Shown: piece by piece, positions 50,224 through 60,945 of the stretch | Layout: every line of letters starts with the position of its first letter | How positions within the stretch are numbered: position 1 is the first letter of the stretch | DNA from: Cordia subcordata | Taxonomy: Eukaryota; Streptophyta; Magnoliopsida; Boraginales; Cordiaceae | Length of the DNA stretch: 64,000 nt | Assembly: GCA_028554755.1 (NCBI GenBank) | Contig: JAPTOF010000021.1 | Coordinates: 4,823,501 to 4,887,500, forward strand | Reading direction: 5' to 3' | The notes under the pieces: generated by a model | Seen by the model: only the letters and a program-made list of their open reading frames with translations | Told to the model about the DNA's origin: nothing | Database searches by the model: none | Translations under genes and position numbers: made by a program

Positions 50224-53200
50224 TCAATGCTCCGCACCGCAAATAGCAACCAGGTCCAAGCAATGCTTGAACTTGCTGATTGGAACCATCTTAGTCATTA
50301 TATCTGCTGGATTCTCATGGGTATATATCTTCTACACCGATATGATTCTTTATGATACAACATCTCTGATAAAATGATATCTGATGTCAATATGTTTAGT
50401 TCTCTCATGATACATCTGATTCTTCGTCAGATGGATTGCACTTTGGCTATCACAAAAGACTGTACTTGTTTCTTGCTACAATCCAAGATCACGAACTAGG
50501 CCTTGTAACCACATGGCCTCCTTCACAGCTTCTGCAATTGCCATGTACTCCACCTCAGTAGTCGACAATGCCATAGTAGACTGTAATATCGCTTTCCAAC
50601 TGATAGCACATCCAGAGAGAGTAAACACGTAACCCGTTAGAGATCTTCTCTTATCAAAGTCACCCGCAAAGTCTGAATCACAATAACCCATCAACCTCAC
50701 GTAATCTCCAGTTATCATACTAAATAGCAAACCTATATTCGTAGTGCCATGCAATTCTCATTATCCATTTCACCGTTTCCCAGTGTACTTTTCCAGGTGA
50801 TGCCATATACCAGCTCACAACACTAACTGCATGTGAAATGTCAGGATGAGTGTACACCATAGCATACATCAAGCTACCAACATCACTCGAGTATAGAACA
50901 TGAGACATATGCTCCACCTCCTCCTCGGTTTTAGGTGACAAATCTGCAGATAACTTGAAATGAGCAACAAGCGGCACACTCACAAGCTTTGCTTTAAGCA
51001 TCCCAAAATGCTCCAACACTTTCTCAATATAACTCTGCTAAGACAAGAACAACTTCCTAGCATTTCTATCTCTATGAATCTCCATTCCAAGAATCTTCTT
51101 CGCTACTCCAAGATCCTTCATCTCGAATTCTTCACCCAGCTGCTTCTTTAATTCATCGATTGTAGACATGCTTTTAGCAACAATAACCATATCATCGACA
51201 TACAACAACAAGTACACAAACGAATCATCTAGAAGCTTCTTGAGATACACACAGCTATCATAGGCACTCCTTGTCTATCCAACACCTACCATGAATGTGT
51301 CAAATCTCTTATACCATTGCCGAGGCGACTGCTTCAACCCATACAAGAACTTTTTTGGTTTATAAACATGGTTCTCTTTACCAGGAACTACATACCCCCC
51401 CAGTTGACTCATGTAAATCTGCTCTTCAAGATCATCATGCAAAACGCCGTTTTCACAACTAGCTGCTCAAGCAATAAGTCATGAAGAGCATCTAAGGCAA
51501 GTAAAACCTCGATGGAACTATGCTTCACAATCGGAGAGAACACTTCATTGAAGTCAATACCCACCCTTTGTGTATAGCATTTTGCCACCAATCTCGCCCT
51601 GTATCGAGAACCTTCAACCGCTGGAGTATCTTTTTTTTTCTTGTAAACCCATTTGCAACTAACAACTCGCTGTCTCTTAGGCCATTTAACAAGCTCCCAT
51701 GTTTGATTCTTCTGAAGAGACTCAATCTTTTCATTCATGACACCTATCCACTGAGTAGAATCGTTTCTAGATATAGCCTCTTTGTACGAATTCGGCTTAT
51801 GTCCTTCAATGATTTCGATAACAGTCAAAGCATAAGCAACAAGATCAGCGTATCCATACCTTTGAGGCTTTCTAATCTGTCTTCTTTCCCGCCTGTACTT
51901 CTGTTGTTCAGGCACATTTTGATCATGCACCTCAGGTGGTTGAGTCGACTGAATTGGACTGCTACTACTGTTCGATGGAACATTTGAAACATCAGCAAAT
52001 ACCTCTACCTGCTCTTTGACACCGTGGTCTAAACTAGCTACTGCTTTTTCCTTTTCTTGGTTTAATGAAGCAGACTCATTAAATGTGACATCCCTGCTGA
52101 TGAGGAAACCTGGAGACTTAGGATCTGTGCACCAGAACTTATAACCTTTCCTCTCAGACGCATAGCCTAGGAATATGCATTTCTTTGCCCTCGGCTTTAA
52201 CTTGCCATCCTTTATGTGAGTATATGCAGGGCAACCAAACACCCTCAATCGAGAGTAGTCAGCAGGCTTACCAGACCATAACTCAAAAGGAGTTTTCAAT
52301 TCAATAACTTTAGATGGAGACCTATTCACTAAGTAGCACGCTGCATTAACAGTTTCAGCCTAAAAGTCTTGACTCAAGCCAGAATGGGAGAGCATACAAT
52401 GAGCTCTCTCCACCAGAGTTCTATTCATGCGTTCTGGAACTCCATTCTGTTATGGTGTCCCTACACATATGCGGTGTCTCACAATACCATGTTTCCTGCA
52501 GAACTCATCAAACTCTTTATTGCAGTATTCCAACCCATTATCAGTCCTAAGACGCTTGATCTGTTTACCAGTCTGCTTCTCAATCAACGTCTTCCACTCG
52601 ACAAATGTTGGAAACACCTCATCTTTAGCTTTCAAGAAGTACATTCACACTATCCGAGAGTATGCATCAATAAAAGTGATGTAATACCTAAAACCTTTCT
52701 TGGAAGGAACTTTATTAGGACCTCAAAGATCAGAATGAATGTAATTAATTGTACATTTGGTATTCTCCTGCTTCTTGCTGAACTTTACCCTAGTTTGCTT
52801 TCCAAAAACACAATGCTTGCAGAATTCAAGCTTTTTCGTTCTTTGCCCACAAAGCAAATCCCTCTTGCTTAGCTCGGTCAGTCCCCTTTTACTCATATGG
52901 CCCAACTTTTTGTGCCATAACTGCGTGGTGTCATTATCACTCTCCTTGGATGCAACAGCTGCAACACCTGTAACCGTACTACCTTGAAAAATATATAGGT
53001 CACCAATCAAGTTCCCTTTTAATAGCACAATTGCACCTTTGGTCACCTTTAAGACTCCATTCTCACTTCGGAATTTGTACCCATGAGAATCCAAACGCCC
53101 AAGAGAAATTAAGTTTTTCTTCAGTTCCGGTACATGCCAACACTCAGAGATCTTGTAATACCATCAAACATCTTAATATTTATAATGCCCATTCGTTCTA

Positions 53201-54171
53201 CCTTCAACGAAAGATCATTGCCTAGAAAGACTTTCCTTTCTCTTTTGGAATAAGAAGAGAATCAGTTACGCCTAGGACACATATGGAACGTTACACCAGT
53301 ATCAAGAATCCATTGATTATGCCACTGTGGGTGCATTACAGTCAAAACTTCCCCAGTACTACTCGAGTTATCTCCATCATTGTCAACACTTTCCACCACA
53401 TTAGATGAATTCTCTACCTTTTTCTTTCTCCTTTTTAGTTTTGGACATTCTTTCTTAATGTGACCCTTTTCACCACACTCGAAATTGCGTTCTTGCTCTT
53501 GATTTTGACCTTGACTTGCCTTTTTTTTTTACCCAAAGATCCCTCTCTATTCTCCGTTCTCTCTCTACTCACTAAACCCTCCTCATGAACTTCTTCTCTA
53601 TGTCCCGAAATATGTGTTTGAAGATCCTTCGATTTTAATGAAGCAATCACATCTTCAAAGGTAATTTTATCCCTCCGTACAACATAATGTCTACAAAGTT
53701 CATATATGAAGGCGGTAAGGAGCATAATAGGATCATAGCTTGGTCTTCGTTATTAATTTTAACACCCACATTCTTCAAAGCAATAAAACAAGAGGTAAAC
53801 TCATCAAGGTGTTGCTTTAGTGATGTACCTTCTTTCATTCTAAGATGATACAATCGCTTCTTCAAGTAGAGGCGATCTGTGAGAGATTTAGATGCATACA
53901 ATTCCACCAAAGTATTCCAAGCCTCAATTGCTGTCGTCTTCTCAGCAATCTCCAGCAATACTTCATTCGTCACGGACATATGTACTGCACTCAAGGCTTT
54001 CTGTTCAAGTTCTTTTCTCGCTACTGGTTCCGTCTTCTCCGGGATCACTTCTTCAATGACTTTTCAAAGTCCTTGCATTGTCATAAATGCCTTGAATCTG
54101 ATCCTCCATAGACTGAAACTCATTCTCCCGTCAAACTTCTCAATTTCAAACTTTTCACATGTGGAAGACAT
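50224..54171 (-). pseudogene. copia gag-pol polyprotein, mutated
   Basis: The order on the minus strand is gag, protease, integrase, RT, RNase H, which marks Ty1/copia. Gag starts MSSTCEKFEIEKFDGRMSF (54171) and has a stop after MTMQGL. A zinc knuckle is present as CGEKGHIKKEC. Protease has WILDTG. Integrase shows LWHKKLGHMSKRGL with FCKHCVFGK (HHCC) and RTDNGLEY. RT shows CKWVYKKKKD and LLLYVDDMVIV. RNase H shows GYCDSDFAGD, STTEVEYMA and RTKHIDIRYHF, ending at 50224. Frames break near 53700, 52740, 52440, 52360, 51410, 51040 and 50760, by stops or shifts. The lineage (Tork) is inferred from the gag start and overall wording. Confidence 0.9.
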
Positions 54172-54264
54172 CTTCGTTTGCTCAAAACTCACATGTCTAG
54201 ATGGAATTTGGTTGAACGAGCTACAAAAACGGATTCAGCATGTTGAAAAACCTTAGGAACACCC

Positions 54265-54487
54265 CCGATCAACTTTGGCCAACACCGGTCAAAGTCAAAC
54301 CTGTTGGTCAAAGTCAACACCGTCCCTAAACGCACGCTTCAGAGCAGAATCTGGAAAACAGAGCCCAAAAATGGACTCAGCACGTCAAAAAACATGGGGT
54401 AAGGCTCTGGTCAAACCTGGTCAACCCTTGGTCAATGGTCAACGGTCAAAGTCAACCGCGATCAACACGATCAAACAGGTCAACTTG
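54265..54487 (-). promoter_or_regulatory. cluster of W-box-like TTGAC motifs in the copia leader
   Basis: Twelve GTCAA words on the plus strand (TTGAC on the minus, mostly TTGACC or TTGACT) fall within about 220 bases between the primer-binding site and gag. WRKY factors bind TTGAC[CT]. Function here is unproven; the words may simply be amplified by local duplication. Confidence 0.5.
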
Positions 54488-55008
54488 TCCTTTTTTTTTT
54501 TGAAATAAAAGCCCAACCCAAAAATATTTTCTTTTTACCTTTTGATTTAACTAAGCCCAAACGAAAAAAAGTTTCAAAGCCCAAGACCTAAGACCCAAAA
54601 GACCTAACCAAATCCGGACAAAGCCACTACCCAGGCCCAATCCAAAAAAAAAAAAAAAACCAAGACCCAAAGCCCAAAATCCAAACCCTAAACCTACTTT
54701 ACAAACTTGAACCAATTCCAAAAAAAAAAAAAAAACCTGAATACCCAAAAAACTAACCTCAAGAGTACGCGAACTCTATCTTCTTCGCTTGTTCTTCAAA
54801 TCCAAACACAAACCACGACCCGCCGACGTAAGCTTCCACTCCTGCCACCAACGCTCAACATAGATAACACCGAAACACTCCTCGCCGAACAAAGACCTTT
54901 GTTTGGTTATGCACCGTTTGGTTTGAGCAATTTTGGTTTCACAGTGAGTTTTGATTTTTCCTTTTTCCCTAAAGCAGCGGATTAATACGTAAGCTCTTGA
55001 TACCAGTT

Positions 55009-55339
55009 TGTTGAGGAGAAACATGCAAACACGAAGAATACGAGAAGAAAACGGACACAAAAAAATTACGTGATTCAACCTTGAAGCCTACGTCCATGGG
55101 CAGCAAAGAACAATTTATTATTGATCACAAATACTACAAGGCTTACTCTGGTTTCTCTCACCCCCACCTAACACAATGAGTATTGCCACATATATATAGT
55201 GCAAAGGTTTCCTAAAACCTATTAAGCAGAAAAGGCAACTAATTAATTATGTGCTAGAAAGGTAATAAGCTAATAAGGTAACATGCATAAAAGGTAATTT
55301 GCTATTCTTGTTGTCCAAGAATACGGGCCACATTCAACA
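55009..55339 (-). repeat. 5' LTR of the copia element
   Basis: 331 bp, TGTTGAGG..ATTCAACA on the plus strand. It abuts the primer-binding site on its low-coordinate side. On the minus strand a TATA-like ACTATATATATGTGGCAA lies near 55184-55201. Confidence 0.93.
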
Positions 55340-55344
55340 AAGAT

Positions 55345-57180
55345 CCTACCAAACATGTCAAGAAGTTCTTAAAGCTCGGTGACACCTTCAAATACAATGG
55401 AGTATCTGTTGATGCTATCAGATTGACTTTGTTTCCATTCACTTTAGCTAGCAGAGCATATGATTAGCTTGAAGGTTTACTCGATGAATTTGTTACAACA
55501 TGGGATGGGTTGACGGATTTGTTCTTGGCTAATTTCTTCCCTTCTATGAAGACTACCCAGCTGAGGAATGATATCCAAAATTCCATGTAGTAACCATATG
55601 AGACACTATATGAGGCATGGGATCGTTTCAAGGAAGTGTCCACATCATTAGATTTCAGATTGATGGTAGGTTCAATCATTTTTCAAGAGGTTATCAAGGA
55701 TAGATAAAGGTAATCTAAATGCAGCAACAAGTGAAAATTTGATGGGTAGAGGACTGGCAGAGGCTATCAGAATAATTGAGGAGATGGCATTTGGAAATCA
55801 GCAATGGATGGATCCCAGTGAAGATGTGAGCAGAACTGCAAGTATGATTGAAGTGGAAACATTGACCAAATTGATTACGGAGTTAGCAGTACTGAGAAAG
55901 GAAGTAGCGCAAAGCAGAAATAATATAGCAGCTAATGTGCAACTGGTACTAGCAGTTTGTGATCATTGTGGTGACAATCATCATCACTACTAGTGCCCAC
56001 ATAACATTGAAGATGTGAACTATCTTTGGAATCAGAATAGGCAACAGAACAACTCGTTCTCAAATTCTTTTTATTCGGGTTAGAGGAATCATCCCAACTT
56101 TTCTTGGGCTAATAATCAAGGAAATCTTGCTTAGCCTAGACCAGTAGTATCACTGGTATTTTAGCAGAATCAGTATCAAAGACAGCAAATTCAGCAACAA
56201 CAACTGGTAGAAAAGAAGGCAACATTGGAAGATTTGCTTCAACAATTCATTGTCTCAACTGATGCTAGGATGAAGACACTAGAAAATCAAGTGGATTAGT
56301 TAGCTCTTTTTCACAACAGGTCACAAGGAGCTTTGCCTTTAAGCACCCAGCCACTTTCCAATGTTAATAACCAAAAAGAGTACAGAGCTATCATTTTGAG
56401 GAGCGGTAAAGAGTTACTGGGTGCTTCTCCAACAGTTGAGGTTAGAAACAAGCATCAGGCTTCCATTCCTCTAGAAAAAGAAAAACAAGAAAAGTCTGAG
56501 AAAATAGTGGCTCAGAAGGAGCTGTTAGATGAGAAACCTGTAAAAGAAGCTGCACAGCCAATTTATCCTCCACCACTATTCCTACAAAGATTGCAGAAGC
56601 GTAAGCTAGACAAGCAATTGCAGAAATTTTTAGAGGTATTTAAAAAGCTCTCGATAAATATTCATTTTATTGAAGCTCTTAAACAGATGCTTAGTTGTGC
56701 AAAGTTTATAAAGGATATCTTGCCTAAAAAGAGAAGGCTATGTGATTATAAGATTGTAGCACTTACTGAGAAGTGCAGTGTAATTATCCAAAGGAAGCTT
56801 CCAGCTAAGCTAAAGGATCTCGAAAGCTTTACTATTCCTTGTGTCATTGGCTTTCAAGCATTCAAGAAGACACTTTGTGATTTTAGGGCTAACGTCAATT
56901 TGATGTCACTTTCGATAGCTCGGAGGCTAAGTTTGAGAGATGGTAAGCCTACTTCAATTACCTTACAGATGGCAGACAGAACTTTGAATTTTCCTAGAGG
57001 TAGTGTTGAGGATGTCCTAGTTAAGGTGGACAAATTTATTTCGCTAGTGGATTTTCATTGTTCTAGACATAGAGGAAGATAAAAATATGCTGCTTATTCT
57101 TGGGAAACCATTCCTTGCAACTGGAAGGCCTTTGATAGATGTTCAAGCAGGTTAATCGACTATGAGGGTTAACGATCAAA
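55345..57180 (+). pseudogene. Athila-like gag and protease, 3' piece
   Basis: It resumes exactly where the upstream gag breaks off: PTKHVKKFLKLGDTFKYNGV, AIRLTLFPFTLASRAYD, and then a Gln/Asn-rich zinc-finger-like stretch (CDHCGDNHHHY). A long frame at 56333-57082 ends in the aspartic protease region: NLMSLSIARRLSL, ITLQMADRTLNFPRGSVEDV. After a shift it reads ILGKPFLATGRPLIDVQAG. The catalytic D-[LST]-G-A motif reads DFRAN, so the active-site Gly is replaced. Several in-frame stops lie between 55460 and 56300. Confidence 0.8.
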
Positions 57181-57420
57181 AGGTAACCTTCAATATTTAC
57201 TCTTTGTTGAAACAACTCAATGATCCAGAAGAATGTTTTGTAGTAAAAGTACATGATAATGTTGTTTCTAACACTTGTGAGGATGTTTATCCTAATGATC
57301 CTATGGAAAACAGCTTTAATTTCTAAAGTTCAAAGAAAAGATGATGATGTTAAAGAGTTTGTAGAAACCTAACTTTGAGTTTATGGAACTACCATTAGGG
57401 TATTCAACGAATTTAAACCA

Positions 57421-57630
57421 TTGATTGAAGAGCCACTGGTGTTGGAATTGAAGCCATTGCCTTCTAACTTAAAATATGCTTTTCTAGATATTCGAGGCAT
57501 GAATCCTTCTTTTTGTTTGCACAAGAACGGGTTGGAAGAGAATCATAAGCCTATAGTCGAGCATCAACGTTGCCTTAATCCTTTTATGAAGGAAGTAATA
57601 AAGGAGGAGAAAGAGTTTAGGCTGTCTTGA
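57421..57630 (+). pseudogene. Athila-like RT N-terminal stub
   Basis: It reads ELKPLPSNLKYAFLDIRGMN and HKPIVEHQRCLNPFMKEVI, the linker and start of gypsy RT, then stops. None of the RT catalytic core follows. Confidence 0.7.
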
Positions 57631-59323
57631 CAGCTTCAGGGGAGTCTTTCTTTCACTTATTTTATTTTCTTTTCTTTTTAGTTTTCGTACTTACTTTTAA
57701 TGTTTATTTGTGTTATTTGTATGTGTGTGTCTTTTTACATTGAGGGTAATGTGGCGTTAAAGTTTGGAGGGAGAAGTCTATTTAAAAAAAAAAAAAGAAC
57801 TTTCTTTTTGAGTTTTTCTTTTTGTGTATGTTTGCCAACGTGCAGTGTTTATATTTTTTGTATTGAGCCTTTGAAAGCTTGTTTTGTGGTTTTAAGTACA
57901 TGATTGGTCCTACTTACTGAGTTTCTAGTTTTACTTGAAAAGGAATGCCTTAAATTTAAAGCACATAGATGGTCTATCTTGCATTGCTTGGCTTAAAAAG
58001 TTTTATGCTCTATTTATTTGTGGTTGAGTTCTTCGTCCTTAGAATTTGCTCTATTTTTCTCTCAAGGCAAAAATTTTAGAGCTCTTACTTACTCAGGAGA
58101 TGATTTAGGCATTTGTTTTAGATCGTTTGAGCCTTTTTGTGCCTACCTGATTATTTATATACCCTAGTAGCCATGTTGAGCCTAAGCCCCTTTGTTGTTT
58201 AGCTTAGTAAATTTATCCTTACCTGAAGTTGATTTAACTTACACCCTCGTATCCTTAGAAATTGGAATGTTTGAAGATCAAGTGAGCTAATTATGATTTA
58301 GTATACGAGTAATGCTTCAGGAGCTTTTGTCATATTTGTCGTTGATTTGTGTATTACTCCCTTGAGATTGAAAGGAAAGGGGGAAAAAAATGTTGCTTTG
58401 AACAATGTTGAAAAAATGAGAGAAATGCTAAAAAAAAAAGTGAAAAGAGAAAAAGCAATAGAAAATTACAATTCTCAAATTTTGTACCCCAAGATATGCA
58501 AAGAAATAAGTTTAGGGGCCGTTGTTTCTTTTTGTTCTTATGTTGATGTTTGAAAAGGTGTAAAGGAAATTCATGTGTTAAAGGATGTGGAAGTGTAGCT
58601 CATTTGGTCCAAGAACACCCAATTGTTAGGCATCAATTAGCCTTGTTATTATCCTTACTACACTTGTCCCTAGCCTTACGTTACAACCCTTAAAGACCTT
58701 TTGATCCTAGGTGAGTGAGTTGCCTACACTAGCGGCAAGAGGCAAGGCGAGCAGATACATGAGGAGTGAGTTGCTTGCACTAGCGGCAAGAGGCTTAGTT
58801 GATTTATGGAGAGCCTCATGAGATTAGATATAGAAGTTGTTACCCATGATAAAAGAATTTAGCTAGGGACAAACAGGCAAAACAAACTAGAAGTTCAAGA
58901 TTGATAAAGTTGCCTTCTCATGACTATGTCAAAGGTGGATAAGTGCTTATTTGTTGCTTAAATGGACCTTTCTACGATGCTACCCTCTTAGCAGAGCTAG
59001 TCTTTGTCGTCCATTGTACGGTGTTAAACCAAATAAGGTTTGCTAAACCCATTGTTGGCCGGCTTATGAACAAATTGAGCCTAATTAACTACTTTATAAT
59101 TTTTAAATTGGTGACGAAAGTGTTAGTAGCCAAATGATATGTCTCTCACTTTTAGCAAATGAGTAGTATTGAATTAATTCCTATTAGTTGTATGTTATCT
59201 ACTTTTAACCTCCCTTTAGTCAAGAAAAAAAAAAAGAAAAAAGTGTTAGTATATTGGTCTAAGTTGGGCTTAGAGTTGATGCCCTCTTTTTGTACAGGTT
59301 TTGAGATTATCAATATCAAGGTT

Positions 59324-59461
59324 TCTTTTTTTTTTTTTTCCTTCTTTTTGAACCCTCCACCCCCGATCAACTCCCTCATCTTTCGCGGGATTTGAACTCA
59401 GGTCATCGCTCTTAAGAGAGCAAGGCTCAACAATTTGAGCTACCCCTGATCCCAGATTTTC
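59324..59461 (-). mobile_element. tRNA-derived SINE
   Basis: The minus strand starts near GATCAGGGGTAGCTCAAATT (A box) with GAGTTCAAATCCC (B box) and ends in a poly-A tail (plus-strand T run about 59326-59340). ATCAAGGTT (59315-59323) and ATCAAGTT (59462-59469) flank it. The paralogous copy 1 (near 46205) has a single ATCAAGTT, an intact empty site. Confidence 0.85.
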
Positions 59462-59715
59462 ATCAAGTTCGTGCTTTCTTATTAAAAAAAATACACAATG
59501 AAAGTAGTAATAAAGACTTATTATAAATTGAATATGAATTTCACACGAAATTGATGTGAGACGATGTATCCATTACTCTGGCATTCCCTCCTAGGGAAAA
59601 AACTACAGCTATTGAGATGGCTTACTAAATTATTTAGCAACATGCAGCAATATGTACAAAAGAGAATTATTCAGCAAGATAGTTAATTGAATGTGTAGGA
59701 CATGAAATTGACTAA

Positions 59716-60181
59716 GAACTTGTCTGAATTGGCTTTTTTCAAAAGTATTTTTTCTAACAGCTCTTAAAAAATATATATACTTTTCTAAGAAGCTAAAAAT
59801 TCTGACTTCTGAAAAAAAACTGTAAATGAACTTTTTTCAAAGTTTCAACTTTTTTAGAAGAAATAAGTGCTTGTTTGGATTGGCTTTTTTTCCAAGGAAA
59901 AAGTACTTTTTTTTCTAGAAAAAATTACATTATCTTTGCAATAACTATTTGATTTGGCTTTCAAAAATGCTGAAACTCTGAAAAAACTCAAATACAGTTT
60001 TTTTTTTTTTTCAGAAATCAGAATTTTCAGCTTCTAAAAAAAGTAATTTTTCAAAAACTGTTAAAAAAAATACTTTTAAAATAAACCATTTCAAACGGGC
60101 CCTAATTATTGCAAAAAGAATAATTTTTTTAAAAAAAATACTTTTTCCTACAAAAAAAAAAAAGTTAATTCAAATAGGCCC
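59716..60181. mobile_element. Tourist-like MITE (outer)
   Basis: TAA flanks both sides (59713-59715 and 60182-60184). Ends GAACTTGTCTGAATTGGC and (reverse complement) GGGCCTATTTGAATT are inverted repeats. Flank copy 1 has an uninterrupted GACTAATTGAATGG at this point. Confidence 0.8.
59867..60102. mobile_element. Tourist-like MITE nested in the outer one
   Basis: TAA at 59864-59866 and 60103-60105 flanks ends GTGCTTGTTTGGATTGGC and (reverse complement) GGGCCCGTTTGAAATGG. It belongs to the same family as the element it interrupts. Confidence 0.75.
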
Positions 60182-60945
60182 TAATTGAATGGTTCAACTT
60201 TTGGGGCGGCTACATAAATCCAAATTTCATAACAAATATGGGATTTTTGGAATCGGTCAACCGTTGGCTGGCGTCATACAATAAGCATCACTAAGTTTGA
60301 TAACGAACTAGTAAATAGCCTGCATAATACACAAGTGTTTATATAAACATTTAATTTGATTAATAATTTAATAATAAATTATATTATTAATTCATTGAAT
60401 GTATATAAATATAACTAAAATTACATTAATGGAATCATAAAATATAATTTATGTAGAATTTATTGCGTTTATTTAAAAGAAAATATAAAGTAAAGGATTG
60501 AAGTCTTCAATTCTTTACATGTAAAATAAATTTCGTGTTTTGGGAAAAATCAAAACATTTGTATCATGCCTAAAAATGTTTCTACAGAAATTTAAAAATG
60601 TGAAGCAAACTCAGCATCCGTTGGTGTTAAAACATAAAATTGTAAATATAATTCAATTTATTTATCTTTACAGAAATGAAAAACAACTTGATAAATGTGT
60701 AGAAAAACAAATCTAATATCAAACATCAAACTACTGTTTCTTTAGTACATTAATGTATAAAGATCATACAATAAAAAAAGATTAATAATATTTTGCATAA
60801 TTTTCCATCCTTTAATTTTATCACAAAGGTATGGGATAAAAAAAATATTAAACATTAAATTGGTTAATGACTTTTTTTCATAGATTAAATTTTTTAAAAA
60901 ATGTAGTATATATTGGTAGACGGACATTACATTCACGTGAAATGG

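Larger units (their letters stand above)
49822..55339 (-). mobile_element. full-length Tork-like Ty1/copia retrotransposon
   Basis: Two 331-bp LTRs (49822-50152 and 55009-55339), TGTTG..CAACA ends and a perfect AAGAT target duplication (49817-49821 and 55340-55344) define the element. On the minus strand the 5' LTR is followed by the initiator-Met primer site TGGTATCAAGAGC (54993-55005), an 840-base leader, the polyprotein, and a purine tract TAAGGTGGAGATT before the 3' LTR. LTRs differ at scattered bases and coding frames are broken, so it is an older, inactive insertion. It lies in the gag of the gypsy element and is therefore younger than it. Confidence 0.93.
48180..58815 (+). mobile_element. 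Athila-like Ty3/gypsy element, pol mostly deleted, interrupted by a copia element
   Basis: An LTR-like leader ends GGCATCA at 49416 and is followed by AGTTTTTGGTGCCATTGTC, the tRNA primer-binding site typical of Athila elements (usual form TTGGCGCCGTTGCC). Gag and protease follow, split by the copia insertion. An RT start (NHKPIVEHQRCLNPFMKEV) stops at 57630. The text then jumps to 3' leader sequence with a polypurine stretch near 57765-57775 (TTGGAGGGAGA). RT core, RNase H and integrase are missing. No 3' LTR is seen before the segmental duplication at 58822. The 5' LTR start is not fixed, so the left limit is approximate. Confidence 0.75.
58822..60945. repeat. P450 upstream flank, copy 2 of the segmental duplication
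   Basis: Homology to copy 1 starts near its TATA-box region (GATTAGATATAGAAG) and runs to the ACATTACATTCACGT text at about 60940. The P450 coding region that should adjoin its low-coordinate side is absent; gypsy 3' sequence lies there instead. Insertions specific to this copy are the SINE at 59324 and the nested MITEs at 59716. Confidence 0.85.

Noticed and set aside
51520..52872. plus-strand open frames opposite the copia polyprotein
   Set aside because: Shadows of the minus-strand integrase and RT coding sequence.
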